Source: a virus
Reading direction: 5' to 3' (one strand)
DNA length: 50,335 nt
Virus record (IMG/VR): IMGVR_UViG_3300028393_000094
Location: 1 to 50,335 of that record
A program made the position numbers and the translations under genes. Within the stretch, counting starts at the first letter, position 1. Each line of letters begins with the position of its first letter. Below are positions 17,268-25,412 of the stretch, piece by piece. The notes beneath the pieces were generated by a model, which was not told the DNA's origin, did not search any database, and saw only the letters and a list, made by a program, of their open reading frames with translations.

Positions 17268-19895
17268 ATGTCAGCACAAGTCGTCATTACCCAACTCCCA
17301 GCCGCTGGCGCTCTAACAGGCACAGAGGCGGTTCCTATTGTCCAAAATGGAGTGACAGTTCAGACTACGACTGGCGCAATTGCCGTCCAGCCTACTCAGA
17401 CTCAGACGTTTTTAACGGCAACACAGCAAACGTCGTTACCTAATAGCCGTTATGTAACCGCTGGCACTGGTTTGTCTATTACTGATGGTGGAGCAGGCTC
17501 GTTCTTTAGGGTAAATCTTACGGATACCGCCCTAAGCCTTGATAACGCCGCTGGTGGCATTATTGTGAAGGACTCGGCATCTACGGTAGCCTCGCGGTCA
17601 ATTGCTGTCTCTGGCAACGGTTTAAGCGTTTCCAACGCTAATGGCACTGGCGGCAACCCAACACTAGCCTTGAGCGGTCTGCCTGCTACTTTGGCTAACC
17701 TAAGTGGCTCTGGAATGCTTGCCATTATTAGTGGCACTAGTATTAACCCTCGTACCATTACTGGTACGTCAAATCAAATCACGCTGACAAATGGCGATGG
17801 TCAGGCTGGTAACCCAACAATTGCTTTGGCTGACAACACGGTGATGCCCGGCACTGGGGGTATGGTTGTACCTATTGGAACAACTGCCCAACAGCCAGTA
17901 GGTACGGCTGGGCAGATTCGTTATAACAGTGAAACCAATGCGTTTTACGGATACGCCTCTGGCGCATGGAATGCTTTTACTCTGGCTGGCGGTGTTTCAA
18001 CCTTTAGTGCAGGCACAACAGGTTTTACGCCATCCTCGGCGCAATCTGGAGCAATAACTCTTGGTGGAACTTTAAACGCCGCAAACGGCGGAACTGGTGC
18101 AACCTCGTTGACGGGTTATGTGTATGGCAACGGCACTGGTGTAATGACTGCCAGCACCACCATACCAAGCACGGCAATTACTGGGTTAGGCACTATGGCG
18201 ACCCAAAATGCCAATGGTGTTGCAATTACTGGTGGATCAATTGCTGGCGTAACTATCAATAGTTCTGCAATTGGTGGGTCAACGCCTGCGGCTGGTGCTT
18301 TCACTAGCGTAGCGATGACCACAGGAACAATTACCACAGCGCCTTCTAGTGACAATGACATTGTCAATAAGTTGTATGCCGACGCGCTTGTGTCTGGTAT
18401 TAATTTTCACGCCGCTTGTAACTATGCAACTACCGCAGACCTTGGAGCCGTCACATATAACAACGGCGCTTCTGGTGTTGGCGCAACATTAACCAAAACA
18501 GCGCCTCTCTCCGCCTTATCAATTGATGGCTCAACGCCAGCGGTTGGTAACCGTATTTTGGTCAAAAATGAGACCAATGGCGCTTATAACGGCATTTATA
18601 CGGTAACTGTTGTTGGTTCTGGCGCTACGGCTTGGGTGTTAACTCGCGCCACTGATTACGACAGCACTGGCACTGGAACCAATGAAATTGACCAAGGCGA
18701 CTACGTTTTGGTGTTGTCTGGTACTGTAAACGCCAATACATCATGGGTTCAGCAAACTGCATTGCCAATTGTGATTGGTACAACTGCCTTGGTTTGGACG
18801 CAGTTTGGTGCGGCAACTGTCTACACCGCTGGTACAGGGTTAACTCTTGCAGGCAATGTTTTTAGCATAACCAACACAGCGGTGACTGCGGCAACCTATG
18901 GTTCTGCCTCTCAAGTTCCTGTTTTGACGGTAAATGCGCAGGGTCAACTGACTGGCGTAACAAATACCTCAATTGCCATTGCCGCAGGCGCTGTATCAGG
19001 TCTTGCACCTTCTGCAACAACTGACACGACCAATGCATCCAACATCACCTCTGGAACGCTCCCTACGGGTCGTTTGAGCGGTTCTTACACTGGTATTACT
19101 GGTGTCGGTACGCTGGCGGCGGGAACTTGGAACGGTACAGCAATTGGCGTGGCTTACGGTGGCACGGGACTAACTGCAACTCCGACCAACGGTCAATTGC
19201 CTATTGGTAATGGTACTGGCTACTCTTTGGCTACCCTAACAGCAGGAACTAACGTCAGCATCAGCAATACGGCTGGTGGCATCACGATCTCTGCGACACC
19301 TTCCGCTGGCGGTACGGTTTCGTCAGTTGCCATGACTGTGCCTACGTTCTTGTCTGTATCTGGTTCCCCAATCACTACAAGTGGCACTTTGGCTGTAACT
19401 TTGTCTGGTACAGCCCTTCCAGTGGTAAACGGTGGTTCTGGGGCTACAACCCTGACTGGTTACTTGTATGGCAACGGAACTAGCGCATTTACAGCATCCA
19501 CAACAATTCCTAACACAGCAATTACTGGTTTGGGAACGATGTCTACTCAAAATGCCACTTCAGTAGCAATTACTGGTGGCACAATTGAAGGAACATCGGT
19601 TGGTGCAACAACAGCCTCGACAGTGCGCGGTACAACGATTACTGCGACAACTCAATTTACTGGCGCAGGAACTGGCTTAACTGGCACGGCTTCTGGTTTG
19701 TCGATTGGTGGCAACGCGGCAACGGCAACGCTGGCAACTACGGCAACAAACGTGGCAGGTGGCGCGGCAGGTTCTATTGTTTACCAAACTGGTTCTGGTA
19801 CTACATCAACACTCGCACTAGGAACTCAGGGCTTTGTTCTGACGGCTGGTGCAACTGCTCCCACTTGGAGTGAAATTTCAGGAGGAACATTCTAA
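17268..19895 (+). CDS. Long tail fibre / receptor-binding protein
   Basis: This 875-residue protein is rich in Gly, Thr, Ser, Ala and Val and has few charged residues, as in trimeric beta-structured fibres. A motif starting GGTGATSLTGYVYGNGTG, followed by STAITGLGTMATQNA, recurs near the C-terminus with variations (about residues 275-330 and 720-775). A central domain (about 370-530) contains AVGNRILVKNETNGAYNGIY and WVLTRATDYDSTG, often found in phage fibres. The C-terminal part again has GSIVYQTGSGTTSTLALGTQ, the module shared with the short fibres that follow. Likely mediates host recognition. Confidence 0.85.
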   Translation: MSAQVVITQLPAAGALTGTEAVPIVQNGVTVQTTTGAIAVQPTQTQTFLTATQQTSLPNSRYVTAGTGLSITDGGAGSFFRVNLTDTALSLDNAAGGIIVKDSASTVASRSIAVSGNGLSVSNANGTGGNPTLALSGLPATLANLSGSGMLAIISGTSINPRTITGTSNQITLTNGDGQAGNPTIALADNTVMPGTGGMVVPIGTTAQQPVGTAGQIRYNSETNAFYGYASGAWNAFTLAGGVSTFSAGTTGFTPSSAQSGAITLGGTLNAANGGTGATSLTGYVYGNGTGVMTASTTIPSTAITGLGTMATQNANGVAITGGSIAGVTINSSAIGGSTPAAGAFTSVAMTTGTITTAPSSDNDIVNKLYADALVSGINFHAACNYATTADLGAVTYNNGASGVGATLTKTAPLSALSIDGSTPAVGNRILVKNETNGAYNGIYTVTVVGSGATAWVLTRATDYDSTGTGTNEIDQGDYVLVLSGTVNANTSWVQQTALPIVIGTTALVWTQFGAATVYTAGTGLTLAGNVFSITNTAVTAATYGSASQVPVLTVNAQGQLTGVTNTSIAIAAGAVSGLAPSATTDTTNASNITSGTLPTGRLSGSYTGITGVGTLAAGTWNGTAIGVAYGGTGLTATPTNGQLPIGNGTGYSLATLTAGTNVSISNTAGGITISATPSAGGTVSSVAMTVPTFLSVSGSPITTSGTLAVTLSGTALPVVNGGSGATTLTGYLYGNGTSAFTASTTIPNTAITGLGTMSTQNATSVAITGGTIEGTSVGATTASTVRGTTITATTQFTGAGTGLTGTASGLSIGGNAATATLATTATNVAGGAAGSIVYQTGSGTTSTLALGTQGFVLTAGATAPTWSEISGGTF

Positions 19896-20593
19896 TGGCG
19901 GCTACAGGCTTTACCCCAATTTCGCTGTACTACAGCACGACAGCATCGGCTGTCCCATCGTCTGGGAACTTAGCGAATGGCGAGTTAGGACTCAACATCA
20001 ACGACATGAAGTTGTACGCCAAGAACAGTTCTGGCGTGGTAACTTTGTTGGCTTCTGCTTCTGCAACTACGGCGGTCAACACCATTTCGTTTGGAACGAC
20101 TGGTCTTACCCCAAATACGGCAACTTCAGGTGCTGTTACGGTTGCAGGAACTTTGGCAATTACTAATGGTGGTACAGGTCAAATAACTGCAACAGCGGCT
20201 TTTAATGCCTTGGCTCCAAGCCAGACGAGCAATGTTGGTAAATACCTAACCACAGACGGTACGACTACATCTTGGGCAACGGTTGTTTCTGGTGCGACTA
20301 TCAGCAACGACACAAGTACAGCGTCAAACCTGTACCCCATGTTCTCAAACGCCACAAGTGGCACGCCAACGACGGTGTATACCAGTAACGCAAAGTTGTT
20401 GTACAAGCCCTCTACAGGCGAGTTGCAAGCCTCTGAAATGGTGGCATCAAACGGCATTTTCGTTAATAATGCAACAGTGTCAGCAAGTTATACGGTAGCA
20501 AGTGGTTACAACGCAATGTCGGTTGGCCCTGTCACTGTGGCTTCTGGTCAAAGCGTAACCGTCACCAGCGGTCAGCGCTGGGTCGTACTTTAA
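19895..20593 (+). CDS. Tail fibre protein with conserved N-terminal anchor
   Basis: A 232-residue fibre protein overlapping the previous gene by one base. The N-terminus (FTPISLYYSTTASAVPSSGN, then LANGELGLNINDMKLYAKNS) is a recurring fibre/tailspike attachment segment. The middle has FGTTGLTPNTATSGAVTVAG, the shared fibre-shaft type. The C-terminus is beta-rich (VGPVTVASGQSVTVTSGQRW) and probably trimerises. It sits in an array of fibre paralogues, so several adhesins may decorate the tail or be alternatives. Confidence 0.8.
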   Translation: MAATGFTPISLYYSTTASAVPSSGNLANGELGLNINDMKLYAKNSSGVVTLLASASATTAVNTISFGTTGLTPNTATSGAVTVAGTLAITNGGTGQITATAAFNALAPSQTSNVGKYLTTDGTTTSWATVVSGATISNDTSTASNLYPMFSNATSGTPTTVYTSNAKLLYKPSTGELQASEMVASNGIFVNNATVSASYTVASGYNAMSVGPVTVASGQSVTVTSGQRWVVL

Positions 20594-20602
20594 GGAAAAA
20601 AC

Positions 20603-21454
20603 ATGAGTTCAGTAGTTATTTCAGGCGACACATCGGGTTCGGTAACCCTGCAAGCGCCAGCCGTTGCTGGTACTACCGTATTGACCTTGCCTGCGACCAG
20701 TGGCACAGTTATTACGACAACTAGCGGTACTGCATCATCTGCTACTACCGCAACGACTGCAACAAATCTTGCTGGTGGTTCCAACGGTACGATTCCTTAC
20801 CAGTCAGCATCTGGCACAACACAAATGTTGGCTGTTGGTACAAGCGGTCAAGTTTTGCAAACAAACGGTGCTGGTGCGCCAAGTTGGGTGACTCCTAGTG
20901 CGGGTGCTATGACACTTATTAGTACTCAAACTGCTTCAAGTTCTGCATCAATATCGTTTACAGGATTATCTGGTTACGATAAATATATGTTGATTTATGA
21001 AAATGTAGTTCCTAGTAGCACATCTGGCGCATCCTTTTATATGCAATTTGGAACAGGCGGTGGGCCAACTTATGTAACAAGTGGTTACTATATGTATTAT
21101 TTCCAAAGAACATCGAATAGCGCTGGTCTTGCAAATAATCCAGCCAATGCAATCAGTTATCCAAATCAATCTATCTGGTATTTTGGTAGTAGCACAGGAG
21201 TTGCGGCTAATACAACTGTTTGTTCTGGTTCTTGTATGTTTTCTGGAATCACATCAAGTGGCGGTAAAAATTACAGTTGGAATACTTATGCCTATGACAC
21301 TAACAATGCACCATCAGGAAATGTTCCCGCTTATGAAATTGATTACGGTGTAGGTTACAGCGCTAATTCTTCAACAGTTACTGCTTTGAAATTTTATCCC
21401 ACAAATGGAAGTTTTACTTCTGGCACATTTTCTCTGTACGGCATTTCATCTTAA
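20603..21454 (+). CDS. Tail fibre paralogue 1
   Basis: A 283-residue fibre protein. Its first half carries the shared shaft module (NGTIPYQSASGTTQMLAVGT, then GQVLQTNGAGAPSWVTPSAG). The variable distal part includes GYDKYMLIYENVVPSSTSGA and ends FSLYGISS, a C-terminal signature shared with the two following paralogues. Ribosome site AAGGAAAAA lies before the ATG. The modular build, with a conserved shaft and tail end and a divergent middle, suggests diversification by recombination. Confidence 0.8.
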   Translation: MSSVVISGDTSGSVTLQAPAVAGTTVLTLPATSGTVITTTSGTASSATTATTATNLAGGSNGTIPYQSASGTTQMLAVGTSGQVLQTNGAGAPSWVTPSAGAMTLISTQTASSSASISFTGLSGYDKYMLIYENVVPSSTSGASFYMQFGTGGGPTYVTSGYYMYYFQRTSNSAGLANNPANAISYPNQSIWYFGSSTGVAANTTVCSGSCMFSGITSSGGKNYSWNTYAYDTNNAPSGNVPAYEIDYGVGYSANSSTVTALKFYPTNGSFTSGTFSLYGISS

Positions 21455-21465
21455 AAGGAAAAATC

Positions 21466-21756
21466 ATGGCACTTAATGAAAAAATTAAAGCATATCTTGC
21501 ACAATCTAACATTGCGTTTACAGCGGGTGACTACCAAACTGGTCAACCAGAAGGTCAAGAAGACCAAGTGTTGATTTGGAATACAGAAAAGTTAGGTGCT
21601 CAACCAACACAAGAGCAATTGGACTCTACTTACGAAACATATCAAACAAATTTAGCATTGGCAGAACAAGAAAAAATTAATATCAAAGCATCAGCCCACG
21701 CTAAACTTGTTTCTCTTGGGTTGTCTGCTGATGAAATAGCATCTTTGGGAGCATAA
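21466..21756 (+). CDS. Small fibre-associated protein (XkdW-like)
   Basis: A 96-residue protein between two fibre genes. The N-terminus (IKAYLAQSNIAFTAGDYQTG) resembles a small N-terminal fold seen in XkdW-like and fibre-assembly proteins. It is followed by a helical region (QPTQEQLDSTYETYQTNLAL) and a C-terminal LVSLGLSADEIASLGA helix. Such proteins next to fibre genes often act as assembly chaperones. The name is by resemblance, with no active site visible. Confidence 0.6.
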   Translation: MALNEKIKAYLAQSNIAFTAGDYQTGQPEGQEDQVLIWNTEKLGAQPTQEQLDSTYETYQTNLALAEQEKINIKASAHAKLVSLGLSADEIASLGA

Positions 21757-21758
21757 AC

Positions 21759-22508
21759 ATGAGTTCAATAGCGGCAGGAACCACAAGCGGAACGGCTCTA
21801 GTCTCAAGTGCAGACACAAGTGGTACGCTACAACTTCAGATTAACGGAACTACTCCAGCAGTTACTTTAAACACATCAGGTGCTGTAGGTGTTGGTTCTT
21901 CACCATCGTATGGAAGTTCTGGTCAGGTGCTTACTTCGGGTGGTAGCAGTGCTGTCCCTACTTGGACTACGCCAAGCGCTGGTGCTATGGCGCTTATAAG
22001 TACTCAAACTATAAGTTCTGCTGTATCTTCAATTCAATTTACTGCTTTGACTGGATATGATAAATATTTTATATTGTTTGAAAATTTAACTTATTCTGCA
22101 ACTTATGATTCTATAGGCGTTCAATTAGGAACTGGCGCTGGGCCTACTTATTTAACAAGTAATTATAATGTTAGCGTAATTGATACAGGCACATCTGGGA
22201 CTTCACCCATTTATGCTTCTGGCACAGGATTAAACTCTCTTACTTATCCAGCAGGTACAGCCATGTTTTCTGGGTCAGTTGGTATAAGCGGATTAATGTA
22301 TTTAAATGGATTTACTTCTACAACAGGTATAACAACAGCAAATTACCAATTAAATTTTCAAAAATACGATAGTTCTTATTGCCAAACAATTGGTATGGGT
22401 CAATTGCTAAGTAATACAACAATTAAAACAGCAATAAAAATATTTGGTGTTTCAAATTCTAGTAATTTAACTAGTGGAAAAATATCACTTTACGGTATTT
22501 CATCTTAA
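21759..22508 (+). CDS. Tail fibre paralogue 2
   Basis: A 249-residue fibre protein. It starts with a short beta shaft (SGTLQLQINGTTPAVTLNTS), then GSSGQVLTSGGSSAVPTWTT and PSAGAMALISTQT, the same shaft-to-head transition as its neighbours. The distal part contains GYDKYFILFENL, close to the equivalent point of paralogue 1, then diverges, and ends KISLYGISS. Base composition of its distal half is more AT-rich than the shaft, consistent with module exchange. Confidence 0.8.
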   Translation: MSSIAAGTTSGTALVSSADTSGTLQLQINGTTPAVTLNTSGAVGVGSSPSYGSSGQVLTSGGSSAVPTWTTPSAGAMALISTQTISSAVSSIQFTALTGYDKYFILFENLTYSATYDSIGVQLGTGAGPTYLTSNYNVSVIDTGTSGTSPIYASGTGLNSLTYPAGTAMFSGSVGISGLMYLNGFTSTTGITTANYQLNFQKYDSSYCQTIGMGQLLSNTTIKTAIKIFGVSNSSNLTSGKISLYGISS

Positions 22509-22518
22509 AGGGTAAAAC

Positions 22519-23364
22519 ATGGCAGTAATAATTGATGGCACAACAGGAATAACGACCCCCGGCGAAACAAACACGGGTAACTTGAGTGTTGCTGGAACTA
22601 CAACGCTGACTACGCCACTGCCTGTTGCTTCTGGCGGTACAGGTGCAACTTCGTTGTCTGGCATTACTGTAGGTACTGCAACCACGGCAACGACTGCAAC
22701 CACGGCAACGACTGCAACCACGGCTACAAACTTAGCCAGTGGTTCTAACGGAACCATACCTTACCAGACTGCTTCTGGAACAACAGCAATGTTAGCGGTG
22801 GGTACAAGTGGTCAAGTTCTGCAAACTAACGGCGCTGGCGCTCCAAGTTGGATAACTCCAAGTGCTGGTGCATTGACGTTAATTAGTACGCAAACCCTTT
22901 CAGGTTCCGTTGACCCAACATTTACATCTGGTATTTCATCTACATATAAAACATATCTACTTGTTACGCAACTTTATGGAAGCCAGAATTGGTATCCATT
23001 AATTAGGTTTTATGCGGCTGGTGGAGTAGATACTAACAATGCGTATTCATATTCTTTTAAAACTGGTAATACTTATTCTGGCGCCGCTGGGCAAGGCGCA
23101 ATTTTTGTTTATAACGGACAAACGGGAAGTTCCCAAAGTACTGCGTACGGTTTTGAAACAATAATTTACGCCCAATATAGCCAATCGTATCCTTATTCGG
23201 TAGGAACTTCTTCAATTGGTAACATACAAGGAGGCAGTGTAATGCTTTCAAGTTCTGGCGGTTATGACAGTTCTGGTGGTAGAGGCGGAGCAATCACGGG
23301 TGTTCAAATTTATTCAAACGGAGTAGGCGTGTACGGTACGATTTCTTTATATGGAATTTCATAA
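22519..23364 (+). CDS. Tail fibre paralogue 3
   Basis: A 281-residue fibre protein. The N-terminus (IIDGTTGITTPGETNTGNL) is a common phage fibre start. The middle has a TAT-rich run coded by an 18-bp tandem repeat, then NGTIPYQTASGTTAMLAVGT and GQVLQTNGAGAPSW shared with paralogue 1. The distal part is unique to this copy and ends GTISLYGIS. Together with the two upstream paralogues it forms a three-member fibre array, with the XkdW-like gene between the first and second. Confidence 0.8.
   Translation: MAVIIDGTTGITTPGETNTGNLSVAGTTTLTTPLPVASGGTGATSLSGITVGTATTATTATTATTATTATNLASGSNGTIPYQTASGTTAMLAVGTSGQVLQTNGAGAPSWITPSAGALTLISTQTLSGSVDPTFTSGISSTYKTYLLVTQLYGSQNWYPLIRFYAAGGVDTNNAYSYSFKTGNTYSGAAGQGAIFVYNGQTGSSQSTAYGFETIIYAQYSQSYPYSVGTSSIGNIQGGSVMLSSSGGYDSSGGRGGAITGVQIYSNGVGVYGTISLYGIS
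22678..22726 (+). repeat. 18-bp tandem repeat in fibre gene
   Basis: The unit GCAACCACGGCAACGACT occurs twice perfectly (22678-22695, 22696-22713), followed by a partial copy. It is in frame and encodes an alternating Ala/Thr tract, so slippage would lengthen or shorten the fibre by six residues without a frameshift. Confidence 0.9.
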
Positions 23365-23543
23365 TGACAACATTAACTAAAATGGTTGACGGAGTTGTTC
23401 TCCCTTACACGGACGAAGACTATGCCCAACTTGAAAAAGATAGAGCAAATTTGGCTCAACTTCAACAACAATCAATTCCAACAAAAGAAGAATTGCTTGC
23501 TCAATTGCAAGCCCTTCAAGCACAAATTCAGGCACTAGCATGA
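23364..23543 (+). CDS. Small fibre-chaperone-like protein
   Basis: A 59-residue frame that starts inside TAATG at the end of fibre paralogue 3 and overlaps the next start by four bases. The product begins TTLTKMVDGVVLPYTDEDYA and ends in a Gln/Leu-rich helix (LLAQLQALQAQIQALA). Short proteins of this type often follow fibre genes and may assist assembly. The overlapping start and stop support translation. Confidence 0.65.
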   Translation: MTTLTKMVDGVVLPYTDEDYAQLEKDRANLAQLQQQSIPTKEELLAQLQALQAQIQALA

Positions 23544-23689
23544 ACCTACAACTCCCAATTGAAACAGTAAACCAAGTCCTTGGTTACCTTGGCACACGCC
23601 CTTACCAAGAGGTGTTTAGCCTAATTCAAGCCATTCAGGATGCGGCAAAGCCTCCTGTTGCGCCAACTGAAGATCAGGGTAATGTCTGA
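23540..23689 (+). CDS. Very small protein between fibre and lysis genes
   Basis: Encodes 49 residues (MNLQLPIETVNQVLGYLGTR at the start, Ala/Pro-rich tail). It overlaps its upstream neighbour by ATGA and its downstream neighbour by 8 bases. The compact helix LGTRPYQEVFSLIQAIQDAA resembles small phage proteins that bind a partner through one amphipathic helix. The function is unknown. Evidence for translation is the end-to-end packing. Confidence 0.6.
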   Translation: MNLQLPIETVNQVLGYLGTRPYQEVFSLIQAIQDAAKPPVAPTEDQGNV

Positions 23690-23897
23690 CACTCACGAAC
23701 TAGCCACGGAGACTGACAAGCGCCTCGCGGTTCACGAAGCGATTTGTGCGTCCCGTTACGAGGGCATACAAAAGCGTTTTGACGACGGCTCCAAGAGAAT
23801 GCAACGTATTGAGTACATCTTGTATTTAATTGTTGTAATAACTCTTTTAGGAACTGATTCGGTCTCTACGCTTTTGATGAAACTTATCATTCGATAG
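23682..23897 (+). CDS. Single-pass membrane protein, lysis cassette
   Basis: The start at ATG 23682 overlaps the preceding gene by 8 bases. The 71-residue product has a soluble charged N-terminal half (LAVHEAICASRYEGIQKRFD) and a hydrophobic helix at about 44-58 (YILYLIVVITLLG). A short tail ends with basic residues. It opens a run of five genes each with at least one membrane-spanning segment, ending in an endolysin. Possible holin-like or spanin-related role; no family recognised. Confidence 0.65.
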   Translation: MSDTHELATETDKRLAVHEAICASRYEGIQKRFDDGSKRMQRIEYILYLIVVITLLGTDSVSTLLMKLIIR

Positions 23898-23906
23898 GGG
23901 TGCGAC

Positions 23907-24614
23907 ATTGACCCCTTCAGCATCTTACTCGCCGCGCAAACCGCTTTTGGAGTCATCAAACAGGGGGTCGCCCTCCTTCACGATGGTCGCATGGCGGTCG
24001 AGTCTGCTAAAAAAACTGTTGATCAAGCGATTGACGATGTTAAAACTATCAAAGGTGTCTGGGACTGGTTTATTGGGTTTTTCAAGTCATCCGACAAGAC
24101 AACCGCGCCCAAGCCTGTGGCGCAAAAGAAAATTGCCAAAGCCCAACAATCTTACGAAGAGTTTGAAACCAAACTTATCAACGATATTGGTACAAGCCTC
24201 GGAGTTCTGTTTGACGCGCAACAACAGATTAACAACCATTACCTTGAACTAGAAGAAGAATCAAAAACCAAGTACAACCCAGAGCAAAACACCTCAAAGA
24301 AAGCAACGGAGAGGGTGCTTATTGAGTTGCAGATGGAAAAGATGATGGAGCAGGTAAGGGAGGCAATGGTGTATGCGCCTTCTGAATTAAAGGATTTGTA
24401 TAGTCGATTCCTCAAGATGCACGCCAAGATAGAACGTGAACAGGAGTGGGCTAAGTCAGAAATGATTCGTAGGGCTAGGCTGGCTAGATGGCGCAAGGAG
24501 CAAGATGAGATTAGATTCATTGAGTTAACAAGTGGTGTAGTTGCCGTGGTATTTATATCTTCATTCTTTGGGTGGATCATGTGGGAACTACGAAACTTGT
24601 CTGTTGGATATTGA
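23907..24614 (+). CDS. Membrane-anchored coiled-coil protein with probable ATT start
   Basis: In this frame a stop (TAG, 23895-23897) is followed by only three codons before ATT at 23907. The stretch after ATT reads IDPFSILLAAQTAFGVIKQG then VALLHDGRMAVESAKK, and this N-terminus matches the usual opening of related phage proteins. AGGGGTG lies at ribosome-site distance before the ATT. The first ATG is at 23991 and would remove 28 residues. The 235-residue product has a hydrophobic start, a long charged helical middle and a C-terminal membrane helix (VVAVVFISSFFGWIMW). Probably part of the lysis module; the exact role is unknown. Confidence 0.65.
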   Translation: MDPFSILLAAQTAFGVIKQGVALLHDGRMAVESAKKTVDQAIDDVKTIKGVWDWFIGFFKSSDKTTAPKPVAQKKIAKAQQSYEEFETKLINDIGTSLGVLFDAQQQINNHYLELEEESKTKYNPEQNTSKKATERVLIELQMEKMMEQVREAMVYAPSELKDLYSRFLKMHAKIEREQEWAKSEMIRRARLARWRKEQDEIRFIELTSGVVAVVFISSFFGWIMWELRNLSVGY

Positions 24615-24748
24615 TAGGAGTAGCAATATGTCTTATTGTTGGAGTTACATCAATGGCGTATGTGGAAACTCTATATATGAAAGCCCAACTCAGGCAAGAG
24701 ATCAAAGAGTTGCGTAAATTAAAACGGGAACTAAAGGAGTCTAAATGA
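24581..24748 (+). CDS. Tiny membrane protein with basic helix (spanin-like?)
   Basis: A GTG start inside the end of the previous gene gives 55 residues: a transmembrane helix (CWILIGVAICLIVGVTSMAY) followed by a highly charged Lys/Glu/Arg helix (LRQEIKELRKLKRELKESK). The stop overlaps the next ATG (ATGA). An N-terminal anchor plus a charged coiled coil is the general shape of inner-membrane spanins, but the length is short. Assignment as spanin-like is tentative. Confidence 0.55.
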   Translation: MGTTKLVCWILIGVAICLIVGVTSMAYVETLYMKAQLRQEIKELRKLKRELKESK

Positions 24749-25017
24749 ATTGGGCAGATGTATTAAAAGCAGTCATTCCTATCATTGTGGCATCCCTTGC
24801 TTGGCTCTTGGGTCAGGTCAACGATTTCTCCACGCGCTTGACGCGAATTGAAGGCGCTATGCCTGCATTGATTACCAAAGAGGGCATCCCAACGGACAGC
24901 CCAATTTCTGCGGATAGAAGAACCATTATGAAAGAGCAGTTGATGAACCACATCAACGAGTTGCAAGTCAAAGTCAGGTTGCTTGAAGAACGTGAAAAAA
25001 TGGGAGTTAAAAAATGA
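24745..25017 (+). CDS. Small N-terminally anchored membrane protein
   Basis: A 90-residue protein: N-terminal hydrophobic helix (VLKAVIPIIVASLAWLLGQV), then a polar region and a heptad-rich C-terminal helix (MNHINELQVKVRLLEEREK). The topology resembles i-spanins or accessory holins. It overlaps both neighbours by four bases, a sign of strict translational coupling in this cassette. It most likely acts with the holin and endolysin in envelope disruption. Confidence 0.65.
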   Translation: MNWADVLKAVIPIIVASLAWLLGQVNDFSTRLTRIEGAMPALITKEGIPTDSPISADRRTIMKEQLMNHINELQVKVRLLEEREKMGVKK

Positions 25018-25412
25018 TACCTATTGGCGCACTTTTAGACATTGGCGGGAAGATACTAGATAAGGTCTTTCCTGACCCAGCACAGGCGGAGCAGGCCAAA
25101 CTCAAACTGCTTGAGATGCAACAAAACGGAGAGTTGGCAAAACTCAACGCAGATGTATCTGAACAGCATGAACTCACAGAGAGACTTAAAGCGGACATGG
25201 GTTCTGACTCTTGGCTATCCAAAAACATCCGTCCTATGACCTTGGTGTTTATCTTAATCACTTATACAACGTTTGCCATGATGTCTGCATGGGACATTGA
25301 AGTTAACAACAATTACGTTGAATTACTGGGACAATGGGGTATGTTGATTATGTCGTTTTACTTTGGTGGTAGAACGTTGGAAAAGATCATGGATATGAAA
25401 GCCAAGAAGTGA
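25014..25412 (+). CDS. Holin of the 3TM type
   Basis: A 132-residue protein of the pattern known for the GTA/3TM holin family. It has an N-terminal amphipathic hydrophobic segment (IGALLDIGGKILDKVFPDP), a charged helical middle, and then NIRPMTLVFILITYTTFAMM. A second transmembrane helix (LGQWGMLIMSFYFGGRTLEK) is followed by a basic tail. Holins form lesions in the inner membrane that release or activate the endolysin. The very next gene is an endolysin, overlapping by four bases, which supports the assignment. Confidence 0.82.
   Translation: MIPIGALLDIGGKILDKVFPDPAQAEQAKLKLLEMQQNGELAKLNADVSEQHELTERLKADMGSDSWLSKNIRPMTLVFILITYTTFAMMSAWDIEVNNNYVELLGQWGMLIMSFYFGGRTLEKIMDMKAKK

Noticed and set aside
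20603-23364. Diversity-generating retroelement at the fibre array
   Set aside because: No reverse transcriptase, no template/variable repeat pair with adenine-specific changes.
23908-24252. Alternative plus-strand frame beginning MTPSASYSPRKP
   Set aside because: Ser/Leu/Lys-rich shadow of the coiled-coil gene at 23907, with no folded pattern; the other frame has a better protein and matching overlaps.
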